Shown one piece after another: positions 61,136 to 64,000 of a DNA stretch of 64,000 nucleotides. This DNA is from Macrococcoides equi. GTDB lineage: Bacteria > Bacillota > Bacilli > Staphylococcales > Staphylococcaceae. The stretch lies in the NCBI RefSeq assembly GCF_047425865.1, contig NZ_CP179735.1; one strand, given 5' to 3'. The notes beneath the pieces are model-generated. The model did not search any database and was not told where the DNA came from. It saw only the letters and a list, made by a program, of their open reading frames with translations. Position numbers and translations under genes: made by a program. Position 1 is the first letter of the stretch. Each line of letters begins with the position of its first letter.

Positions 61136-62287
61136 TTATTCCGGCTTAAATACAACCTTAATATTATTATCACGCTTTTTATCAAAAACTTTATAAGCTT
61201 CATCCGCTTTTTCTAGCGGGAAAATATGCGTGATGATTTCAGTCGGATCAAATACTTCATCTTTAATCATTTGATATAATTTAGGCATTAAATGAATGAC
61301 TGGTGCTTGACCGGTAGTTACACGAACATTGCGATTAAATATTAAGTCAATCGGGAAATTATCAGCCGGGGTACCATAAATTCCTGTAAGTTGAATCGTA
61401 CCAAATTTACGAACTGATTCAGCAGCAGTAATAATTGGACTAATTGTTCCTCTCTGTTGAGATTTTTTTGAAAGTTTTGGTTCTGGGCTTGATTGCGATC
61501 CATCAAATCCAACACAATCGATAACCACATCGGCACCGCCACTTGTTTGTTCTTTTAATAGTTTGCCTATTTCTTTTTCTTTATCGAAATTATACACTTC
61601 AGCACCATTATATTTTTTTGCATGCTCTAGTCGATGTTCGACATTATCTATTGCTATAACACGAGCAGCACCTTTTAACTTTGCAAATTTTTGTGCCATT
61701 AATCCAATAGGACCGCATCCTAAAACGATAACAGTATCCCCTGCTTTCACACCTGCATGTTCGACACTCCAGTAAGCAGTAGGCACTACATCAGATAAAA
61801 ATAATACTTGTTCATCTTTTAAATCACTATCGGGCACAACAAATGAAGAAAAATCAGCATGAGGAACTCTTAAATATTCTGCTTGTCCACCCCAGAAATT
61901 TCCGTGCATCTTCCCAAAACCAAATAATGCACCGTTATCCATCTTCCAGTTGGCAGGATCTTCATTAGAATGATCACATTGCGATTCCATTTGATTATTA
62001 CAGTAGAAACAGTCACCACAACCTATATTAAACGGAATTACTACACGATCACCTTTTTTTAGTTTTTTAACGTCTTTACCGACTTCTTCAACAATTCCCA
62101 TCGGTTCATGCCCGATAACAAAATCTTTATCCATAAACATATCGCCTTGATGATATAAATGTAAATCCGACCCACATATACCTGAAGCGGTAATCTTAAT
62201 AATTGCATCAGTTGGCTCAATTATCTTTGGATCTGGAACTTTTTTCATTTTCATTTTCTTCTTGCCTTGAAATGTCACTGCCTTCAT
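61136..62287 (-). CDS. Zinc-dependent dehydrogenase, formaldehyde dehydrogenase-like
   Basis: A 383-residue medium-chain dehydrogenase of the glutathione-independent formaldehyde dehydrogenase group (AdhB-like). Catalytic zinc: Cys in GICGSDLHL, GHEPMG with His-Glu; structural zinc: four Cys in CGDCFYCNNQMESQCD; NAD motif LGCGPIGLMAQ. FDH-type insert NPANWKMDNGALFGFGKMHG is seen (here DPANWKMD...). ATG 62287 with GGGGAG upstream. It is near hxlR-hxlAB, a formaldehyde-fixing pathway, so formaldehyde or other aldehydes is a fair guess for substrate. Confidence 0.83.
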   Translation of the reverse strand: MKAVTFQGKKKMKMKKVPDPKIIEPTDAIIKITASGICGSDLHLYHQGDMFMDKDFVIGHEPMGIVEEVGKDVKKLKKGDRVVIPFNIGCGDCFYCNNQMESQCDHSNEDPANWKMDNGALFGFGKMHGNFWGGQAEYLRVPHADFSSFVVPDSDLKDEQVLFLSDVVPTAYWSVEHAGVKAGDTVIVLGCGPIGLMAQKFAKLKGAARVIAIDNVEHRLEHAKKYNGAEVYNFDKEKEIGKLLKEQTSGGADVVIDCVGFDGSQSSPEPKLSKKSQQRGTISPIITAAESVRKFGTIQLTGIYGTPADNFPIDLIFNRNVRVTTGQAPVIHLMPKLYQMIKDEVFDPTEIITHIFPLEKADEAYKVFDKKRDNNIKVVFKPE

Positions 62288-62432
62288 ATAAAACACTCCC
62301 CTTTATATGATACTTGCATGTAATCTATACCCTTACTTAGCGTTATAAAAACCTCTTAACTTTGATGTCCCTTTAAAATAAATATCCATATAGCGGTTGA
62401 GTAATTTGTAATTCTTATTGACTTAACCTTTC

Positions 62433-62585
62433 TTATTTTGAAGCTGCAGCAATCGTATTAAATACTAGAGAAGACTTTCCAGCCGCCTAGCATCCTGTAA
62501 AGACAGTGAACTAATGTTTCGGTATCTCTAGTGATATATCTTTTAAATTATTCTGTTTTGCTCCAATAATCTTGATCGGTTTCAT
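62433..62585 (-). pseudogene. UvrA-like ABC protein, N-terminal remnant
   Basis: Reading from the ATG at 62585 (GGAG site before it) gives MKPIKIIGAKQNNLKDISLE, then IPKH, a TAG stop, FTVFTG, C, a second TAG, AAGKSSLVFNTIAAAS and a third stop. This matches the first 50 residues of UvrA-type proteins, including the Walker A (normally GxSGSGKSSL). Only this piece remains; the rest of a 750-950-residue gene is absent. A clear pseudogene relic lying in a 400-base gap with no other gene. Confidence 0.8.
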
Positions 62586-62702
62586 TGAATCACTCCATAG
62601 TAATTTATAGTTTATATACCCTGATTATCGGATTTTATTAAAGTCTGTTTTAGCTATACTACATACATAAGTCTTAATTTCTAATAGCATCTTAAATAAA
62701 TC

Positions 62703-63068
62703 TTATTTTTCATTTGAATTATCGCCATTATCACGATTAATTGTTGCCAAAAAGTCATCACCCCAATTACAAATTGAAGAAACAACATTATCAAGTTTTA
62801 AACCTATTTCTGTTAACTTGTAATCTACTTTAGGCGGCACGACTGGATAGACGGTTCTTTCAATAATTTTATCGTGTTCTAATTCTCGCAACTGTCTGAT
62901 TAACATACGTTGATTGATGTCCGGCAATTTGTTTTGTAATTCACTTAATCTTAATCTATCATCATGTAAGAGATGATAAATGATTGCAATTTTCCATCTA
63001 CCTCCAATTACAGATAAGGCTAAATCTTTCGATGTATAAAATTCTTTATTATTATATTCAATGAACAT
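62703..63068 (-). CDS. hxlR: HxlR-family regulator of hxlAB
   Basis: A 121-residue winged-helix protein: HxlR domain with GGRWKIAIIYHLLHD, RLSELQNKLPDINQRMLIRQLRELE and VDYKLTEIGLKLDNV. In B. subtilis HxlR is the formaldehyde-responsive activator of hxlAB; here the gene is divergent from hxlA, the same layout. The second ATG (63068) is used for spacing to AGGAGG. A TGAC-N6-GTCA inverted repeat lies about 20 bases upstream. Confidence 0.87.
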   Translation of the reverse strand: MFIEYNNKEFYTSKDLALSVIGGRWKIAIIYHLLHDDRLRLSELQNKLPDINQRMLIRQLRELEHDKIIERTVYPVVPPKVDYKLTEIGLKLDNVVSSICNWGDDFLATINRDNGDNSNEK

Positions 63069-63106
63069 ATTCATTCCTCCTTTCTATGGTGACTGAAATG
63101 TCAGTA

Positions 63107-63135
63107 TTGTTATTTGTAATCTATAGTATCATAAT
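63107..63135 (+). promoter_or_regulatory. Promoter of hxlA
   Basis: TTGTTA (63107-63112), 17 bases, CATAAT (63130-63135). It starts just after the TGAC-N6-GTCA repeat at about 63090-63103, a possible HxlR site. Confidence 0.55.
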
Positions 63136-63167
63136 GGCATTATAAAAGATAGATAGGAGAAATTATT

Positions 63168-63803
63168 ATGAAATTACAATTAGCAATCGATTTATTAGAT
63201 CAAGTAGAGGCAGCAAAGTTAGCTCAAGAAGTAGAAGAATTTATTGATATCGTAGAAATTGGAACACCTATCGTTATAAACGAAGGGCTGTCTGCCGTTG
63301 AACATATGAGTAAATCAGTTAATAACACACAAGTATTAGCAGACTTAAAAATTATGGATGCTGCTGGATATGAAGTCAGCCAAGCTATAAAGTTTGGTGC
63401 TGATATCGTAACAATCTTAGGAGTGGCTGAAGATGCTTCAATCAAAAGCGCTATTGAAGAAGCACACAAACACGGTAAAGAACTATTAGTTGATATGATC
63501 GCAGTTCAAAATTTAGAACAGCGCGCAGCTGAATTAGATAAAATGGGTGCTGATTATATCGCAGTTCACACTGGGTATGATTTACAAGCTGAAGGTGTAT
63601 CACCTTTAGAAAGTTTACGTACTGTGAAATCAGTGATTTCAAATTCTAAAGTAGCTGTCGCTGGAGGTATTAAACCTGATACAATCGAAACAGTAGCAGC
63701 CGAAAAACCTGATCTAATTATCGTAGGTGGCGGTATCGCGAATGCTGATGATCCAAAAGCTGCTGCTAAAAAATGTCGTGAAATCGTTGATGCACATGCA
63801 TAA
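63168..63803 (+). CDS. hxlA: 3-hexulose-6-phosphate synthase
   Basis: Orotidine-phosphate-decarboxylase-fold enzyme that condenses formaldehyde with ribulose 5-phosphate (ribulose monophosphate pathway). 211 residues, standard length. LQLAIDLLD at the start, EIGTPIVINEG, the active-site DLKIMDAAGYE and GGIKPDTI near the end are typical. AGGAG precedes the ATG. hxlB overlaps its end by up to 14 bases. Confidence 0.93.
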   Translation: MKLQLAIDLLDQVEAAKLAQEVEEFIDIVEIGTPIVINEGLSAVEHMSKSVNNTQVLADLKIMDAAGYEVSQAIKFGADIVTILGVAEDASIKSAIEEAHKHGKELLVDMIAVQNLEQRAAELDKMGADYIAVHTGYDLQAEGVSPLESLRTVKSVISNSKVAVAGGIKPDTIETVAAEKPDLIIVGGGIANADDPKAAAKKCREIVDAHA

Positions 63804-64000
63804 TCACTTTGAATTAATTTTAAATGAAATAAAGCAGACATTATCTCATGTTGATGAAACAAATTCAGAAAAATTTTCAAAAAAGCTTATGAATGCATCA
63901 TCAATATTTGTAGCTGGTAAAGGCCGTTCAGGTCTCGTCATTAAGAGCTTTGCCATGAGACTAAACCAATTAGGCAAAAAGGCATATGTCGTAGGTGAAA
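63790..64000 (+). CDS. hxlB: 6-phospho-3-hexuloisomerase (partial)
   Basis: The first 70 codons of HxlB; the gene runs off the window. The SIS-domain sugar-phosphate site FVAGKGRSGLVIKSFAMRL is clear. It isomerises hexulose 6-phosphate to fructose 6-phosphate, the second step after HxlA. It starts inside hxlA (ATG 63790 or 63796), so it is translationally coupled. Confidence 0.9.
   Translation, partial: MHMHNHFELILNEIKQTLSHVDETNSEKFSKKLMNASSIFVAGKGRSGLVIKSFAMRLNQLGKKAYVVGE

Noticed and set aside
1..64000. tRNA, rRNA, T-box and riboswitch genes
   Set aside because: None seen by eye; upstream regions of the amino acid transporters are too short or lack T-box motifs.

Overview
The window is a low-GC, AT-rich, Gram-positive chromosome segment. 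It carries a complete agr quorum-sensing locus (agrBDCA), a CidC-type pyruvate oxidase, BrnQ, a QsrR/YodB-like quinone sensor with catDE-like and mhqDO-like targets, SelO, an LPXTG-like surface protein and XRE-membrane regulators. This mix points to Staphylococcaceae, and the gene order looks more like Macrococcus than Staphylococcus aureus. The genus is an inference from gene content, not from a marker gene; no rRNA or tRNA gene was seen.

Region 1 (1-9.3 kb) is metabolic: an amino acid permease, a HesB-like protein without cysteines, a ptb-buk pair, a PepSY membrane protein, a block of small genes (DoxX, cupin, Pyr_excise-like, membrane) and cidC. Region 2 (9.4-17.8 kb) holds a hydroxyacid dehydrogenase, a three-gene HTH/membrane operon behind two clear operator palindromes, several hypotheticals, an mhqDO-like quinone/catechol pair behind a QsrR-type operator, a second HTH/membrane pair and brnQ. 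Region 3 (17.9-26.6 kb) has secreted proteins, an ABC exporter, an intact IS30-family element (about 21771-22825), a stress-type SDR, two tandem XRE-transmembrane regulators and an FAD oxidoreductase.

Region 4 (26.9-33.5 kb) is the most interesting. The agr locus (28897-31597) encodes an AgrD whose predicted thiolactone core is Cys-Tyr-Phe-Tyr-Phe. Divergent from agrB, where staphylococci carry RNAIII/hld, are two tandem ORFs of 24 and 25 codons. They encode delta-haemolysin-like amphipathic peptides, each with a strong ribosome binding site, and end at a shared bidirectional terminator. The transcript lacks the C-rich loops of RNAIII. An ABC-2 transporter pair follows agrA.

Region 5 (33.6-55.6 kb) is mostly core-like: a catalase-related protein, CtaG/DUF2243, an amino acid antiporter, a 742-residue AraC regulator, an amidohydrolase-MFS operon, an LPDSG surface protein, TetR, SelO, a VanY-like carboxypeptidase, a PepSY lipoprotein, TspO, catDE/qsrR, a YjjG-like phosphatase, YibE/F, a MarR-SDR fusion relic, a sodium symporter and YrvL-like membrane proteins.

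Region 6 (55.6-61.1 kb) is accessory. A secreted protein, an Abi/HEPN gene, a secreted papain-like enzyme with a membrane-anchored partner, and a broken GIY-YIG gene are separated by repeated copies of a roughly 85-nt module. Each intact copy has its own promoter and terminator, so it looks like a multicopy small RNA family, possibly of type I antitoxin kind. Region 7 (61.1-64 kb) is a formaldehyde cluster: a zinc dehydrogenase, hxlR, hxlA and the start of hxlB, with a UvrA-like pseudogene remnant between them.
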